Assembly (NCBI GenBank): GCA_963775875.1
Contig: CAVZKP010000016.1
Span: 1 to 64,000 of the forward strand
Origin: AP-15 sp963775875
Lineage (GTDB): Bacteria > Pseudomonadota > Alphaproteobacteria > ATCC43930 > CGMCC-115725
DNA: 64,000 nucleotides
Direction of reading: 5' to 3'
The translations under genes were made by a program, and so were the position numbers. Below are positions 53,140 through 62,031 of the stretch, piece by piece. The notes below the pieces were generated by a model. The model saw only the letters and a list, made by a program, of their open reading frames with translations, did not search any database and was not told the DNA's origin. How positions within the stretch are numbered: position 1 is the stretch's first letter; the number at the start of each line of letters is the position of its first letter.

Positions 53140-54930
53140 TCAGGGCTTTGCTCCTTCCGCCGCCGGCGTGACCAACCGGATATGCAGCTCGCGCAGCCGT
53201 TCGGGTGGGATCGGCGCCGGCGCCTGCATCAGCAGGTCGCGCGCCTGCTGGTTCATCGGGAAGGCGATCACCTCGCGGATGTTGGGGGTATCGGCCAGCA
53301 GCATGACGATACGGTCGATGCCGGGCGCCAGCCCGCCATGCGGCGGCGCACCGTATCTGAAGGCATTGAGCATGCCGGCAAAGCGGGTCTCGACCTCGGC
53401 CGCGGGATAGCCGGCGATGGCGAAGGCCTTGTACATCACCTCGGGGCGGTGATTGCGCACCGCGCCCGAGGCCAGCTCGACCCCATTGCACACGATGTCG
53501 TATTGGTAGGCCAGGATATCGAGCGGATCCTGCTGTTCGAGCGCGGCGAGACCGCCTTGCGGCATCGAGAACGGGTTGTGGCTGAAATCGATGTGGCCGG
53601 TTTCCTCGTTCAGCTCGTACATCGGGAAATCGACGATCCAGCAGAACTCGAAGATGCCGTTCCGGTCGAGGCTGAGGTCGCGGCCGATCTTCAGCCGCGC
53701 CGCGCCGGCGAATGGCGCAAACAGCCGGGGCAGGCCGCAGACAAAGAAGACCGCATCGCCGTCGCCGAGCCCGAGTTCGCCGCGCAGCGCCTCGGTCGCC
53801 CCCGGCCCGAGGTTGCGGGCGACCGGTCCCGCGCCCTCGGCGTTGCGAAAGAAAATATAGGCGAGCCCCGGCTGCCCTTCGGACTGGGCCCAGGAATTCA
53901 TCTGGTCACAGAAGGCCCGGCTGCCGCCTTTTGGCGCCGGGATCGCCCAGACCCGGGTTTGCCGGTCGGCCTCGATCGGATCGGCGAAGATTCTGAAGCC
54001 CGAGCCGCGAAACTGCTCGGTGACGTCGCGCATCTCGATCGGGTTGCGCAAATCTGGCTTGTCGGTGCCGTAGCGCTGGATTGCATCGCGGTAGGCGATG
54101 CGCGGAAACGGCGCCGCCGTGACCGGCGAGCCGCCGCCGAATTCCGCGAAGATGCCGTGCAACACCGGCTCGACTGCGGCAAACACATCCTCCTGCGTCA
54201 CGAAGGACATTTCGAGATCGAGCTGGTAGAACTCGCCGGGCGCGCGGTCGGCGCGGCCGGCTTCATCGCGAAAGCACGGCGCGATCTGGAAATAGCGGTC
54301 GAACCCGGCGACCATCAGCAATTGCTTGAACTGCTGCGGCGCCTGCGGCAACGCGTAGAACTCACCCGGATGCAGCCGGCTCGGCACGTAATAGGGCCGT
54401 GCGCCCTCGGGCGAGTCCGCGGTCAGGATCGGGGTCTGAAATTCGGAAAACCCCTGGGCGATCATCCGCCGGCGGATCGAGGCGATAACCTGGGAGCGCA
54501 GCATGATGTTGGCGTGCATACGCTCGCGCCGCAGATCGAGAAAGCGATAGGCGAGGCGCATCTCCTCGGGGTATTCGGCATCGGCATTGACCGGGAACGG
54601 TAGCGGCTCGGCCTCCGACTGGAGTTCGATCTCGGCGATCGCCAGCTCGATCTCGCCGGTGTCGAGCCGGGGGTTGAGGGTGTCGGCCGAGCGGGCGGCG
54701 ACGCGGCCGGTCAGGGTGGCGACGCTTTCGAGCCTGAGCGCATCGGCGGCCTGGAACAGTGGCGAGGACGCGTCGATCACGCATTGGGTGAGGCCATAGT
54801 GATCGCGAAGGTCGATAAACAACAGGTGGCCGTGATCGCGCTTGCGGTGAACCCAACCCGATAGCCGGGCGAGCCGCCCCGCATCGGCGAGGCGCAGCGC
54901 TCCGCAGGTATGAGTTCGATAGGCATGCAT
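53140..54930 (-). CDS. aspS: Aspartyl-tRNA synthetase
   Basis: A 596-residue class II synthetase. An N-terminal OB-fold anticodon-binding domain (G-W-V-H-R-K-R-D-H-G-H-L-L-F-I-D-L-R-D) is followed by motif 2 (F-R-D-E-A-G-R-A-D-R) and motif 3 (G-L-A-P-G-I-D-R-I-V-M-L-L), with a bacterial GAD insertion between. It charges tRNA-Asp and, in most alphaproteobacteria, also tRNA-Asn (non-discriminating). I chose the Met at 54930; upstream in-frame starts lack support. Confidence 0.96.
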   Translation of the reverse strand: MHAYRTHTCGALRLADAGRLARLSGWVHRKRDHGHLLFIDLRDHYGLTQCVIDASSPLFQAADALRLESVATLTGRVAARSADTLNPRLDTGEIELAIAEIELQSEAEPLPFPVNADAEYPEEMRLAYRFLDLRRERMHANIMLRSQVIASIRRRMIAQGFSEFQTPILTADSPEGARPYYVPSRLHPGEFYALPQAPQQFKQLLMVAGFDRYFQIAPCFRDEAGRADRAPGEFYQLDLEMSFVTQEDVFAAVEPVLHGIFAEFGGGSPVTAAPFPRIAYRDAIQRYGTDKPDLRNPIEMRDVTEQFRGSGFRIFADPIEADRQTRVWAIPAPKGGSRAFCDQMNSWAQSEGQPGLAYIFFRNAEGAGPVARNLGPGATEALRGELGLGDGDAVFFVCGLPRLFAPFAGAARLKIGRDLSLDRNGIFEFCWIVDFPMYELNEETGHIDFSHNPFSMPQGGLAALEQQDPLDILAYQYDIVCNGVELASGAVRNHRPEVMYKAFAIAGYPAAEVETRFAGMLNAFRYGAPPHGGLAPGIDRIVMLLADTPNIREVIAFPMNQQARDLLMQAPAPIPPERLRELHIRLVTPAAEGAKP

Positions 54931-55103
54931 TGGCGAATGGGTCCGGCGCGGCATTGCGAGCAAGCCGGGTACACGGCACGGAACCGGGATGCTTGTCAAG
55001 CGAGCGCCAGACCGCCAGGCGGCATGGCCGGCGGCGATTTGCCTCCCCTCGGGCGAGCGGATATGGTAGCCGCTGCTGCAGCGAGAAGCCGGCCGGGGCT
55101 TGT

Positions 55104-55745
55104 GTGAGCGACATCTTCCGCGAAATCGACGAGGAGCTTCGTCGCGACAATCTGCTCAAGCTGTGGTCGCGCTACGGTCGCTATGTGATGGCCGTGGCGG
55201 CGCTGGCCCTGCTGATCGCGGGCGGCGTGGTGGCCTGGCGGGCGCACCAGCTGTCCGAGCGCCGCGCCCAATCGGCCCGTTATGCCGGGGCGATGGCCTT
55301 GGCTCGCGCCGGAAAGACCGCCGATGCCGCCACGGTATTCGCGGCGATTGCCCGCGAGGGAGGCGGCTATTCGCTTCTCGCCTCCTTCGAGGACGCGGCC
55401 ATGCTGGCCAAGTCGGGCGACCGCAAGGGGGCGATCGCAGCCTACGACCGCATCGCGCAGATGGGCGGGATCGATTCCGCCTTTCGCGATCTTGCCGTGC
55501 TCCTTTCGGTTATGCAGAGCGCGCCCAAAGCCGATCCGCACGCGACGATCACCCGACTGGCGCCGCTGATCGCTTCCGGCAACCCGTGGCGGCCGACCGC
55601 GACGGAGCTGACCGCAGCCGCGGAACTCGAACTCGGCGACGACAAGGACGCCCTGAAGCTCTACAAGAGTCTCGCCGACGATCTCGCCGCGCCGCGCAGC
55701 GTGCGCGCCCGGGCTGCCGAGATGGCGGCCGCGCTCGCCCCATAA
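55104..55745 (+). CDS. YfgM-like membrane-anchored TPR protein
   Basis: A 213-residue protein: a cytoplasmic N-terminus (S-D-I-F-R-E-I-D-E-E-L-R-R-D), a single membrane helix (V-M-A-V-A-A-L-A-L-L-I-A-G-G-V-V-A), then alpha-solenoid repeats outside. The family (DUF2133/YfgM) is an ancillary partner of the Sec translocon and periplasmic chaperones. The start is GTG at 55104. It is followed by bamB with 19 bases between and then der, the order common in proteobacteria. Confidence 0.87.
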   Translation: MSDIFREIDEELRRDNLLKLWSRYGRYVMAVAALALLIAGGVVAWRAHQLSERRAQSARYAGAMALARAGKTADAATVFAAIAREGGGYSLLASFEDAAMLAKSGDRKGAIAAYDRIAQMGGIDSAFRDLAVLLSVMQSAPKADPHATITRLAPLIASGNPWRPTATELTAAAELELGDDKDALKLYKSLADDLAAPRSVRARAAEMAAALAP

Positions 55746-55764
55746 TTCAGGTTCGCACCCCGCG

Positions 55765-57078
55765 ATGCTCCGAGCTGCCGTTGCGTTGCTGTTGCTGGCC
55801 GGCTTGGCGCTGTCCGGGTGCAGCTGGTTCGCGACCAAGAAACAACCGTTGCCGGGCGAGCGGATCTCGGTGCTGAGCCTCGATCGCCGGCTCAAGCCCG
55901 ATCCTGCTCTGGCCCAGATCGCGATCACCTTGCCAAAGCCGGTGGTCAATCCGGATTGGCCGCAGCCTGGCGGCTATCCCAACCATGCGATGCAACATCT
56001 GGCGCTGCCCTATCGGCTCACCCAGGCATGGAAGACCAGCGTCGGCGAAGGCTCTTCGCGATACACCCAGGTGCTGGCCCAGCCGATCGTGGTCGATGGG
56101 CGCGTCTACGCCATGGATGGCGGCTCCCAGGTCGGCGCCTACAATGCTGTGAACGGCAATCAGATTTGGCGGGAGGATCTCAAGCCCTCGAACGATTACG
56201 GCAATTCCTTCGGCGGTGGGGTCGCGTTTTGGAAAGGTCGGCTCTACGTGTCGACCGGTTACGCCCAGGTTCTGGCGCTCGACCCGGCCAACGGCAAGGT
56301 GATCTGGAAGACCGGCGTCGGCGCCCCGGTGCGCAGCGGGCCGACGGTGAGCGATGGCCGGATTTATGTGGTGACCGTCGAAAACGAGCTGGTCGCGCTT
56401 GCAACCGATGACGGGCGGCGGCTGTGGAGCCAAAACGGCATCCCCGAAACCGCGGGGCTGGTCGGCAGCTCCAGCCCGGCAGTCGAGGGAGAGGTGGTCG
56501 TGGTGGGTTACTCATCGGGCGAGCTCTATGCCCTGACCGTCGAGAACGGACGGACGCTGTGGTCCGACAACCTCGCGGCCACGCGCAGTTCCGATGCGGT
56601 CTCGGCGCTTGCCGATATTCGCGGCCGGCCGGTCATCGACCGCGGGCGGGTGTTTGCCGTCAGCCACAGCGGCCGCATGGTGTCGATCGATCTGCGCACC
56701 GGCGAGCGCAATTGGGAGCAGGATATCGGCTCCGCCCATGGGCCCTGGGTTGCCGGCGACTACGTCTATATTCTGTCGAACAACAACGAGCTGCTGTGCC
56801 TGACGCGAAACGAAGGCAAAGTGCGCTGGGTGCGGCAGCTGCCGAGCTACGAGGATGAAAAGGCGAAGGAAGACCCGATCGAGTGGGCCGGGCCGGTGCT
56901 GGGCAGCGACCGGCTGATCCTGCTGTCCTCCGACGGTTGGGCGCTTTCGGTCTCGCCCTATACCGGCGCGCCGCTCGGCCGCGAGCAGATGCCGGGCGGC
57001 GCCTTTGTCGACCCGGTCATCGCCAACAACACGCTCTATGTCCTCAGCGACAATGGCGAGCTTTCCGCCTATCGCTGA
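55765..57078 (+). CDS. bamB: Outer membrane assembly factor BamB
   Basis: A 437-residue lipoprotein with signal and lipobox L-A-L-S-G-C at residue 19 and a PQQ-like beta-propeller of eight blades (repeated W-x-x-x-x-G and G-x-V-Y/I-W motifs, e.g. G-K-V-I-W-K-T-G). BamB is part of the BAM complex that inserts beta-barrel proteins in the outer membrane. It sits between the YfgM-like gene and der in an apparent operon. Confidence 0.93.
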   Translation: MLRAAVALLLLAGLALSGCSWFATKKQPLPGERISVLSLDRRLKPDPALAQIAITLPKPVVNPDWPQPGGYPNHAMQHLALPYRLTQAWKTSVGEGSSRYTQVLAQPIVVDGRVYAMDGGSQVGAYNAVNGNQIWREDLKPSNDYGNSFGGGVAFWKGRLYVSTGYAQVLALDPANGKVIWKTGVGAPVRSGPTVSDGRIYVVTVENELVALATDDGRRLWSQNGIPETAGLVGSSSPAVEGEVVVVGYSSGELYALTVENGRTLWSDNLAATRSSDAVSALADIRGRPVIDRGRVFAVSHSGRMVSIDLRTGERNWEQDIGSAHGPWVAGDYVYILSNNNELLCLTRNEGKVRWVRQLPSYEDEKAKEDPIEWAGPVLGSDRLILLSSDGWALSVSPYTGAPLGREQMPGGAFVDPVIANNTLYVLSDNGELSAYR

Positions 57079-57105
57079 TCGAATCGCCTCGGCCGGGGTA
57101 TTCCG

Positions 57106-58449
57106 GTGACGCTCGTCGTCGCCATCCTCGGACGCCCGAATGTCGGCAAGTCGACATTGTTCAACCGGCTTGTCGGCAGCCGGGCCGCGCTGGTCGACGA
57201 TACGCCGGGGGTGACCCGCGACCGCCGCGAAGGCGCGGGACGAATCGCCGACCTCGAATTCCGCGCGATCGACACCGCCGGCCTGGCGGAGGCGGCACCC
57301 GCATCGCTCGCCGGCCGCATGCAGACCCAGACCGAACGCGCGCTCGCCGATTCCGACGTGGCGCTCCTGGTCGTCGATGCGCGCGCCGGCGTCACCGAGG
57401 TCGACCGGCACTTTGCAGGCTGGCTGCGGCGCAGCGGCAAGCCGGTGGTCGTCGTCGCCAACAAGACCGAAGGCCGGGCAACCCTACCCGGCGTTGGCGA
57501 GGCCTATCGGCTCGGTCTCGGCGATCCGGTGCCGGTTTCGGCCGAGCACGGCGAAGGACTGGCCGAGCTTTACGAGCGCCTGGTGCCATTCGACCGCGGC
57601 CCCGCGCTGGCGCAGGACATCGCACCGGACGCGCCGGCGAAGCCCTTGCAACTCGCCATCGTCGGCCGCCCGAATGTCGGCAAATCGACCTTGGTCAATC
57701 GGTTGATCGGCGAAGAACGGCTGCTGACCGGGCCCGAGGCCGGGATTACCCGCGATGCGATCGCCATCGACTGGGTGTGGCAGGACCGGCCGATCCGCCT
57801 TGTCGACACCGCCGGGATGCGCCGCCGGCCGCGGGTCGAAGGCAAGCTCGAACAGCTCTCGGTCGGCGATGCGCTGCGCACGATACGTTTTGCCGAGACC
57901 GTGGTCCTGGTGCTCGACGGGTTGCAGCCGCTCGAGCGGCAAGATTTGACAATAGCCCGGCAGGTCGCCGAGGAAGGTCGGGCATTGGTTCTGGCCGCGA
58001 CCAAATGGGACGCGGTTGCGAACGGCGCCGCGGCCATCAAAGAGCTGCGCGACCGGCTGTCGATCTCGCTCCCGCAGCTTCAGGGCGTCGCCCTCGTCCC
58101 GGTATCGGGGCTGACCGGCCATGGCCTCCAGGCGATGATGGCGGCGATCGTCGCGGCCGACAGGGTGTGGAACCGGCGCGTTGCGACCGCCGAGCTCAAT
58201 CGCTGGCTCGCCGCAACCCAGCAGCGGCACCCGCCGCCGCTGCTCGCCGGGCGCCGGCTGCGCCTGCGCTATATGACCCAGGTCAACACCCGGCCGCCAA
58301 GCTTTGCGCTGTTCGCCTCCAAGCCGAGCGAATTGCCCGATTCGTACCGGCGCTACCTGGTCAACTCGCTCCGAGAGGGGTTCGATCTGCCCGGCACGCC
58401 GATTCGGCTGATGCTGAGGCAAGGCAAGAACCCCTACGATACCCGCTAG
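57106..58449 (+). CDS. der: Ribosome biogenesis GTPase Der
   Basis: A 447-residue double-GTPase (EngA). Two tandem G domains each start with G-R-P-N-V-G-K-S-T (residues ~10 and ~187), with D-T-P-G-V-T-R-D and D-T-A-G-M-R-R-R switch motifs and N-K-T-E / A-T-K-W-D guanine-binding motifs; a KH-like domain follows and ends with N-P-Y-D-T-R. Needed for 50S assembly. The start is GTG at 57106. Confidence 0.95.
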   Translation: MTLVVAILGRPNVGKSTLFNRLVGSRAALVDDTPGVTRDRREGAGRIADLEFRAIDTAGLAEAAPASLAGRMQTQTERALADSDVALLVVDARAGVTEVDRHFAGWLRRSGKPVVVVANKTEGRATLPGVGEAYRLGLGDPVPVSAEHGEGLAELYERLVPFDRGPALAQDIAPDAPAKPLQLAIVGRPNVGKSTLVNRLIGEERLLTGPEAGITRDAIAIDWVWQDRPIRLVDTAGMRRRPRVEGKLEQLSVGDALRTIRFAETVVLVLDGLQPLERQDLTIARQVAEEGRALVLAATKWDAVANGAAAIKELRDRLSISLPQLQGVALVPVSGLTGHGLQAMMAAIVAADRVWNRRVATAELNRWLAATQQRHPPPLLAGRRLRLRYMTQVNTRPPSFALFASKPSELPDSYRRYLVNSLREGFDLPGTPIRLMLRQGKNPYDTR

Positions 58450-58622
58450 GGCGCGATCGATTGCCGCAAGCCCGGTGCCGCCAGCCGTTCATCGCGTGTG
58501 GATTGAAGAAGCTGGGTTGGATATCTGAGTTCTTTACTGCCACACCGAGCCGCGATATGAATCGCGCAACGGAACGCCCGCGCGGGTTCGGGGTCCGTAA
58601 TGAGCCGGAGGGGGATCGCGGC

Positions 58623-59042
58623 ATGAAGGAGATTTTCGCGGCGTTTCGCGAATTGGGCACAGCGCGACGGACGATCTCGATCTGTGCCGTGTTGCTGATG
58701 GCGATGGCTGCCCCGGCGCTGGCCCAGACCCCTCCTTCGCATGCGGCCGCCGCTACCCCCGCCCATCCGGCGAAGGCGCGAGCGAGCAAGTCGACCAGCC
58801 TCGCCGCCGACCAGTTTTCCTCGGAGCAGGCGGCGAAGGCGCATTGCCCGGGCGACGCGTTGGTCTGGGTCAATCTCGCCGGCTCCAAGGCCTATCACAT
58901 GAGCGGCAACCGATATTACGGCAAGACCAAGCACGGCGCCTTCATGTGCCAAAAGGAAGCCGATCAGCAGGGCTTTCATGCGGCCGGACACCATGCGCAT
59001 GGCAGCTCGGCGAAAACCGCGAACACCAAAACGACCAAGTAG
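58623..59042 (+). CDS. Secreted small protein with conserved C-terminal domain
   Basis: A 139-residue protein with a signal peptide (I-S-I-C-A-V-L-L-M-A-M-A-A-P-A-L-A-Q) and a ~45-residue C-terminal domain with paired cysteines: A-H-C-P-G-D-A-L-V-W-V-N, K-A-Y-H-M-S-G-N-R-Y-Y-G-K-T-K and G-A-F-M-C-Q-K-E-A-D. This domain recurs in small alphaproteobacterial secreted proteins; its function is unknown. The ATG at 58623 follows GAGGGGGATCGCGGC; the frame is open far upstream only because of high GC. Confidence 0.75.
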   Translation: MKEIFAAFRELGTARRTISICAVLLMAMAAPALAQTPPSHAAAATPAHPAKARASKSTSLAADQFSSEQAAKAHCPGDALVWVNLAGSKAYHMSGNRYYGKTKHGAFMCQKEADQQGFHAAGHHAHGSSAKTANTKTTK

Positions 59043-59054
59043 GGGGCTCCTGCC

Positions 59055-59795
59055 TCACCCTCCTTGGGCTGCGGCCTCGACGATTTCGCCGTTGCGGGCG
59101 CATTCGGGCAGAGCGAGGTCGAGAAACGCGTCTACAACGCTCTCGGGCGAGGGCACCAGTTTCGGGTCCTCGCCGGGAAAGGCGCGCCGGCGCAGCCGGG
59201 TGCGCACCTTGCCGGGATCGAGCAGATTTGCCCGCGCCCGGGTCTTTTCGATCTCGGCGGCGTAGATCCTGACCAGCGTTTCAAGGCCGGCCTTGCTGAC
59301 CGCGTAGGGGCCCCAATAGGCATAGGTGCTGCGCGCGGCGCCGCTGGTGACAAAGATCGCGCGCCCGGCCGGGGCAGCACGCAGCAACGGGTCCATCGCC
59401 CGGATCAGGCGCCAGTTTGCGGTCAGGTTGAGGTCGATGATTTCGGCCCACATGGCCGGCGGAAATTGGGCGAGCGGCGAGAACCTGCCGAGTTCGCCGG
59501 CATTGCCGACGAGGATGTCGAGCCGCTGGTAGCGTTGGTGAAGGGCCGCCGCCAGTTCGTCGATTTTGCCGAAATCGCGCAAGTCCAGCGGCACCAGCGT
59601 GGCGCTGCCGCCGCGCGCGCGGATCGCGTCGTCGAGCTCTTCGAGGCCGCCGACGGTGCGCGCCGCCAGCACCACATGCGCGCCCTCGCCGGCAAAGCGC
59701 AGCGCGACCGCGGCGCCGATGCCGCGCGAAGCGCCGGTGATCAGCGCGATCCTGCCGGCGAGCCGGCCGCTCGACGCAGCCCCCTCGGTAGTCAC
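59055..59795 (-). CDS. SDR-family NAD(P)-dependent oxidoreductase
   Basis: A 246-residue short-chain dehydrogenase: T-G-A-S-R-G-I-G cofactor motif near the N-terminus, V-G-N-A-G-E-L, catalytic Ser in F-V-T-S-G-A-A-R and Y-A-V-S-K. The start is GTG at 59795. It follows purF by 11 bases on the same strand, so it is probably at the end of the radA-cvpA-purF transcript. Substrate unknown. Confidence 0.9.
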   Translation of the reverse strand: MTTEGAASSGRLAGRIALITGASRGIGAAVALRFAGEGAHVVLAARTVGGLEELDDAIRARGGSATLVPLDLRDFGKIDELAAALHQRYQRLDILVGNAGELGRFSPLAQFPPAMWAEIIDLNLTANWRLIRAMDPLLRAAPAGRAIFVTSGAARSTYAYWGPYAVSKAGLETLVRIYAAEIEKTRARANLLDPGKVRTRLRRRAFPGEDPKLVPSPESVVDAFLDLALPECARNGEIVEAAAQGG

Positions 59796-59806
59796 GGATC
59801 TCGGCC

Positions 59807-61291
59807 TCAGGCGGGCTCGGCGAGCAACGACAATTGCACCGAGACCTTGCCGTTATCGGCGTCGATCAGCGGGATCGGGTAGTCGCCGGTAAAGCAGGCG
59901 TCGCAGAAGCGCGGGGCCTGCGGGTCGCGTCCGGGCTCGCCCATCGCCCGGTAAAGGCCTTCGATCGACAGAAAGGCGAGGCTGTCGACGCCGATATATT
60001 CGGTCATCGCCGCCAAATCGTAGCGGGCGGCGAGAAGCTCGTCGCGCTCCGGCGTGGCGATCCCGTAGAAGCACGAGTGACGGGTCGGCGGGCTCGAGAT
60101 CCGCATATGAACTTCGCGCGCTCCGGCGCGACGGACCATCTCGACGATCTTGATCGAGGTGGTGCCGCGCACGATCGAATCATCGACCAGGATGACCCGC
60201 TTTCCGGTCAGATTGGCGCGGCTGGCATTGTGCTTCAGCCGCACGCCGAGATGGCGGATCTGGTCGGTCGGCTCGATGAAGGTGCGCCCGACATAATGGT
60301 TGCGGATGATCCCGAGTTCGAACGGCACACCCGCTTCCTGGGAATAGCCGAGTGCGGCCGGCACCCCCGAATCGGGCACCGGCACGACGATGTCGGCGTC
60401 GACATGGCTTTCGCGGGCGAGTTCGCGGCCGATGCGCTTGCGCGCCTCGTAGACGCTGGCGCCCTCGACGACGCTGTCGGGGCGGGCGAAATAGATGTGC
60501 TCGAAGACGCAGAACCGGCTCTCGCGCCGGCCGAACGGCAGCAGGCTCTCGATCCCGTCGGCGCCGATGATGACGATCTCGCCGGCGGCGACGTCGCGGA
60601 CGAAATCGGCGCCGATGATGTCGAGCGCGCAGGTTTCCGACGACAGAATCCAGGCGTCGCCGAGCCGGCCCAGCACCAGCGGACGCACCCCCAGCGGGTC
60701 GCGCACGCCGATGATTACGTCCTGCGACAGCGCCGCCAAGGAATAGGCGCCCTGGACCTGGCGCAGCGCGTCGGTCAGCCGGTCGACGACGGTTTCCTTG
60801 AGGCTGGTCGCGATCAGATGAACGATGACCTCGGTGTCGCTGGTCGATTGGAACAGGCTGCCGCGGTGCACCAGCCGGCGGCGCAGCTGATAGGAGTTGG
60901 TCAGATTGCCGTTGTGGCAGATGGCGAGGCCGCCGAACTCGAAATCGGCAAACAGTGGCTGGACGTTGCGCAACGCGACCTCGCCGGTGGTCGCATAGCG
61001 GACATGGCCGATCGCGGCGCGCCCCGGCAGCCGGGCGATCACCTCTTTCGAGCTGAAATTGTCGCTGACCTGCCCCATGCCGCGGTGGGCGCTGAACTGC
61101 TCGCCATCATAAGCGACGATGCCGGCTGCCTCCTGACCGCGGTGCTGCAACGCGTGCAGGCCGAGCGCCACCAGCGCCGCCGCCTCGGGATGGCCATAGA
61201 CCCCGAACACGCCGCATTCTTCATGCAGATGATCGGCGTCGAGTGAATCGGGGTTCGGTGGGGCGTCGCTTTCGGGATCGTTCGGGGCCAT
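59807..61291 (-). CDS. purF: Amidophosphoribosyltransferase
   Basis: A 494-residue PurF. After a ~25-residue propeptide the catalytic Cys is in E-E-C-G-V-F-G-V-Y-G-H-P. The glutaminase half continues with H-R-G-Q-E-A-A-G-I and C-H-N-G-N-L-T-N; the PRTase half has V-I-L-V-D-D-S-I-V-R-G-T-T. It catalyses the first step of purine synthesis. The ATG at 61291 has GAGGATCGCCC upstream. cvpA lies 77 bases upstream, the widespread cvpA-purF pair. Confidence 0.96.
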   Translation of the reverse strand: MAPNDPESDAPPNPDSLDADHLHEECGVFGVYGHPEAAALVALGLHALQHRGQEAAGIVAYDGEQFSAHRGMGQVSDNFSSKEVIARLPGRAAIGHVRYATTGEVALRNVQPLFADFEFGGLAICHNGNLTNSYQLRRRLVHRGSLFQSTSDTEVIVHLIATSLKETVVDRLTDALRQVQGAYSLAALSQDVIIGVRDPLGVRPLVLGRLGDAWILSSETCALDIIGADFVRDVAAGEIVIIGADGIESLLPFGRRESRFCVFEHIYFARPDSVVEGASVYEARKRIGRELARESHVDADIVVPVPDSGVPAALGYSQEAGVPFELGIIRNHYVGRTFIEPTDQIRHLGVRLKHNASRANLTGKRVILVDDSIVRGTTSIKIVEMVRRAGAREVHMRISSPPTRHSCFYGIATPERDELLAARYDLAAMTEYIGVDSLAFLSIEGLYRAMGEPGRDPQAPRFCDACFTGDYPIPLIDADNGKVSVQLSLLAEPA

Positions 61292-61368
61292 GGGCGATCC
61301 TCGTTTCGGCTCCCCCAAAATGGTTACTCGCTCGACCGAATGCGAGAGGGACGCCATGCCGCACTCCG

Positions 61369-62031
61369 CTATCGCGAGTTGTTGATCAGCCGGTCCAAAT
61401 CGCGTTGCTCGGCGGGCTTGTAAGCCGGCGCCGGCGCATCGGCGGGCTTTGGCGGGATGGGGGCGGGGTTGGCAAGCGCCCCCATCGCATCCTGCGCCGC
61501 CTTAGCGCGGCTAAGCGAGTTTTGCGCATCGTCAATCGCCGACGCGCTTTTCACCTGAAGCGATTCCGGGAGTATGCCGCGCAAAATATTTGCCCCCTGG
61601 GCAAGCAGCGGTTCGCTTTTCGCGTCCTGGAGCCAGCTCGGGTGGTCGGTTTGCGGCAGGCTGATGTCCACCACCAGGTAGGCCAGCGAAACCAGAACCG
61701 CGCCGCGCACCACGCCAAAAATCAACCCCAGGGTCCGATCGATCGGCGAGAGTGTGCTCGACTGAACGAAGCGTGAAAGAAAACCGGTCAGCAGCGTCAG
61801 CCCGATCAGCGAAACCAGAAACAGCCCGGCGCCGGCGATGAGTTCGGCGAGCAATGGCGTGGTCACGAAATGCGCGATGATGCCGTAGGCATAAGTAAAC
61901 CCGTAGATTGCAATCAGCGCCGCCCCGACCCAGGCGGCGATCGACAACGCCTCGCGCACGAAACCGCGGGCGAAGGCGAATACCGCCGAAAGGGCGATGA
62001 CCACGAGAACGGCGAGATCGACGGCGTTCAC
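61369..62031 (-). CDS. cvpA: CvpA family membrane protein
   Basis: A 220-residue protein with four membrane helices (starting M-N-A-V-D-L-A-V-L-V-V-I-A-L-S-A, then F-A-R-G-F-V-R-E and S-P-I-D-R-T-L-G-L-I-F-G-V-V-R-G-A-V) followed by a Pro-rich cytoplasmic tail. CvpA is linked to colicin V production and envelope stress. The GTG start overlaps a TGA in the frame one base away (GTGA), which is likely the proper stop of radA. Confidence 0.92.
   Translation of the reverse strand: MNAVDLAVLVVIALSAVFAFARGFVREALSIAAWVGAALIAIYGFTYAYGIIAHFVTTPLLAELIAGAGLFLVSLIGLTLLTGFLSRFVQSSTLSPIDRTLGLIFGVVRGAVLVSLAYLVVDISLPQTDHPSWLQDAKSEPLLAQGANILRGILPESLQVKSASAIDDAQNSLSRAKAAQDAMGALANPAPIPPKPADAPAPAYKPAEQRDLDRLINNSR

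Noticed and set aside
56883..58622. Long plus-strand frame joined to the small secreted protein
   Set aside because: Shadow of bamB and der in another phase; the true gene starts at 58623.
61532..62027. RadA C-terminal extension inside cvpA
   Set aside because: Arg/Gly-rich shadow of cvpA in another phase; treated as a frameshift consequence rather than real protein.
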